Source: Treponema sp.
Lineage (GTDB): Bacteria; Spirochaetota; Spirochaetia; Treponematales; Treponemataceae
Direction: 5' to 3'
Assembly (NCBI GenBank): GCA_016290335.1
Contig: JAEETM010000135.1
Location: forward strand, 1 to 6,931
Length of the DNA: 6,931 nt
The notes under the pieces are model-generated. The model ran no database searches, had not been told where the DNA came from, and saw nothing but the letters and a program-made list of their open reading frames with translations. A program made the translations under genes and the position numbers. This document shows positions 6,301 through 6,931 of this stretch, in pieces; the first letter of the stretch is position 1, and each line of letters begins with the position of its first letter.

Positions 6301-6560
6301 ACCTTGTTCCAAACCTTTGGGGCATTGGTTTTGATTTGGAAGCTTATGCAGAACTCCCAATGTTCTTTGGAAAAAAGGACCAAAATGGATTTGATAAGCT
6401 TTTGATTGCCGGAGTAGAACTTGCCATAAATACAGGAAGAACAAAGTTTGCAATGGGATACCATTTTGACCTTGATGTTTTTGACGAAAACAAAAACTTC
6501 CTCTTCCAGGATGCTTCAAAGTTTTATATGACTGTGAAATATAACTGGATTAGAAATTAG
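3372..6560 (+). CDS. Exported HExxH peptidase-like / beta-propeller / outer-membrane barrel-like fusion protein
   Basis: A 1062-residue envelope protein. Residues 1-27 are a signal peptide (K3, K8, K9, hydrophobic core, probable cut GFA-QQ). Residues of about 40-290 resemble the M1-like peptidase MA fold: HELIH (136-140) supplies two zinc histidines and the catalytic Glu, and E175 in GWALEGL is the likely third zinc ligand. Residues of about 300-600 hold about six repeats of the TolB/PD40 kind, including PSISRNG (425-431) and PSVNADGTRVAF (470-481). Residues of about 640-720 are a charged K/E-rich linker. Residues 724-1062 are beta-rich with alternating aromatics and look like an outer-membrane barrel, although the C-terminal residue is Asn, not the usual aromatic. 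The start is ATG 3372, with GGAA 6 bases upstream; an in-frame TTG at 3345 would spoil the signal peptide. Proteolytic activity and substrate are inferred, and a structural role is possible. Confidence 0.85.
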   Translation: MNKSIFIKKIAASVLISLTCFTGTGFAQQECDPGDFEQPKFHGWKKANTEHFQFFYEDASKATAEEYALLADDAWNKITKIYSPPQDMTNVYVIARTNTVNAYTFFSPPYIAMFDTPYLEPTFTFRDDWKKLFFTHELIHIANVNFEDRNKILPKVIGSFGYTLDFNAVNGWALEGLTTVLETELTDGGRGRSPYWELQYKAPTLDNAFISYDNIGKEEEPPSGQIYVMGYLIMRSIADRWGIQALADIERNRKLLGSWEESVKLVTGLEAQEIYRDVRIALAKKYADERKIPEGQIISPRGNKNYYFKPAIVFDDGTLIALRSMPGKYAAIVKLDPSARNGSNYLSDTNPEEDLNTVFKETILTEYGFADTDSVTADENMNIYYSSFIEALEGNFGTAVELPIFKWTKDDGAKQLTKKGSFNQPSISRNGNVLVAVNQKGKNTRLVKIDTETGAVFSLLEDENLSFIEPSVNADGTRVAFLVLDGKRARVAVMDLNNPGSYTVVANDDEKIYDPSYPNWQKNGNLTFCCNYRGRLEIFEIDFGTDAIETAGNNETSAKPTPLPVLADPIGATWAYKNEKGIFYCSQAASGEVIKIKPAAEWGNIPDFDGPSPAGEIIHFGQLENDYPDFVPYVVLSEVEVPEKTKEEKEAERKEKLKAKKLDKANNNKAPDSDSNNEDKKVEEKEPKPVEGKTVKHRPEESKQKAENANTTITTLQNEKKAILPYNPLLYLPMFEFTNDKEHDKTQFGFGGLFLLNAPNIYYANGTAIGEIIYYPKLNNITGTFVFTHFFGNTEIDFVANRRFIVPHVTIADGPYEFKTYNTAELGFAKPVYHKYFGNEKELDLTLFSALKGGLTNTSEHLSGFDGDYKNTYSLSANFGLDTFYSKARDKGESSSINFTLMGLGSYNFELKKTFFGIESEIGFKNYLSSFAYNLALTGRYSPQIMTSDSFLNLFGSATSGLDDPSYPFKLVPHAGYLVPNLWGIGFDLEAYAELPMFFGKKDQNGFDKLLIAGVELAINTGRTKFAMGYHFDLDVFDENKNFLFQDASKFYMTVKYNWIRN

Positions 6561-6562
6561 GT

Positions 6563-6931
6563 TTACAACTCATAGGTTTTCATCAACCCCTTGCCTTTTA
6601 CGTCACATTCTTCCATGCGGCATTTTAGGTGGCGGGTCGGGGTTTCTACAAGGTCTTTAACACTCTGAGTGATTCGGATGTGACCTGGAGAACAGGCACT
6701 TTCCATTCGGCTGGCTACGTTTACAGTATCGCCCCAGATATCGTAGATGAACTTATTTTCACCGATAACGCCGGCAATTACAGGACCGCTATTCAAACCA
6801 ATTCTTATATTAAACTTGATTTTTGCGGTTTTGTTATACTCAGCTAAATCCTTGTACATGCCTACTGCAAACCTGAGCATAATTTCTGCGTGATTTTTGT
6901 TTGGAGTTGGAACACCGCAGGCTGCCATATA
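6563..6931 (-). CDS. Class III adenylate/guanylate cyclase, C-terminal part of catalytic domain (5' end cut by window edge)
   Basis: It makes a cyclic nucleotide, probably cAMP from ATP. The 122 visible residues begin inside the catalytic domain at YMAACGVP, which in the family follows the KTIGD motif; the true start lies beyond the right edge, so the ATG at 6928 is internal. RIGLNSGPVIAGVIG (43-57) and YDIWGDTVNVASRMES (63-78) are the signature of the fold. Asp64 is at the position that selects adenine (Cys in guanylyl cyclases). Asn71 and Arg75 match the transition-state residues. The partner lysine and the metal-binding aspartates are not in the window. The protein ends MKTYEL shortly after the domain, as usual for single-chain bacterial cyclases whose sensory domains are N-terminal. 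It converges on the large surface-protein gene, with 2 bases between the stops. Signal input cannot be read here. Confidence 0.93.
   Translation of the reverse strand, partial: YMAACGVPTPNKNHAEIMLRFAVGMYKDLAEYNKTAKIKFNIRIGLNSGPVIAGVIGENKFIYDIWGDTVNVASRMESACSPGHIRITQSVKDLVETPTRHLKCRMEECDVKGKGLMKTYEL

Noticed and set aside
6629..6847. Plus-strand ORF opposite the cyclase
   Set aside because: It is antisense to conserved cyclase motifs, with no family resemblance or RBS.

Overview
The window is AT-rich, uses the standard bacterial code and has Shine-Dalgarno-type start sites. A large surface protein with a spirochaete-like architecture, a class III cyclase and palindromic spacer DNA make a gut or rumen Treponema-like spirochaete the best guess. 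This is inference from gene content and composition; nothing in the window proves the taxon.

Layout. Bases 1-1387 (minus) hold most of a beta-class N6-adenine DNA methyltransferase of the type III Mod kind, whose C-terminus runs off the left edge. It has its own RBS and a good extended -10 promoter in the 83-base gap before it. Bases 1471-2110 (minus) hold a two-gene operon: a four-helix membrane protein, then a 70-residue Cro/C1-type regulator, with overlapping ends. The operon's promoter (TTGACA / TATATA) is embedded in a pair of 20-bp palindromes, which look like operators for autorepression.

Bases 2268-3091 (plus) hold three small AT-rich ORFs of unknown function. The first two overlap by 11 bases; the first has no visible RBS and may be a remnant. 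Bases 3092-3371 are a non-coding spacer with a perfect 9-bp-stem hairpin and a repeated 10-mer, resembling dispersed REP-like DNA.

Bases 3372-6560 (plus) encode a 1062-residue exported protein. It joins an HExxH zinc peptidase-like domain, a TolB/WD40-like beta-propeller, a highly charged linker and a C-terminal beta-rich domain that looks like an outer-membrane barrel. Only 2 bases separate it from the tail of a convergent gene (6563 to the right edge, minus), the C-terminal part of a class III adenylyl cyclase catalytic domain.

How the parts relate. The methyltransferase, the regulator/membrane-protein pair and the small unknown ORFs form an accessory, defence-island-like block. The surface peptidase-propeller-barrel protein and the cyclase look like host genes for envelope function and cAMP signalling. 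No complete new system can be demonstrated. The best candidates for follow-up are the twin-operator switch, the three small ORFs and the domain fusion.
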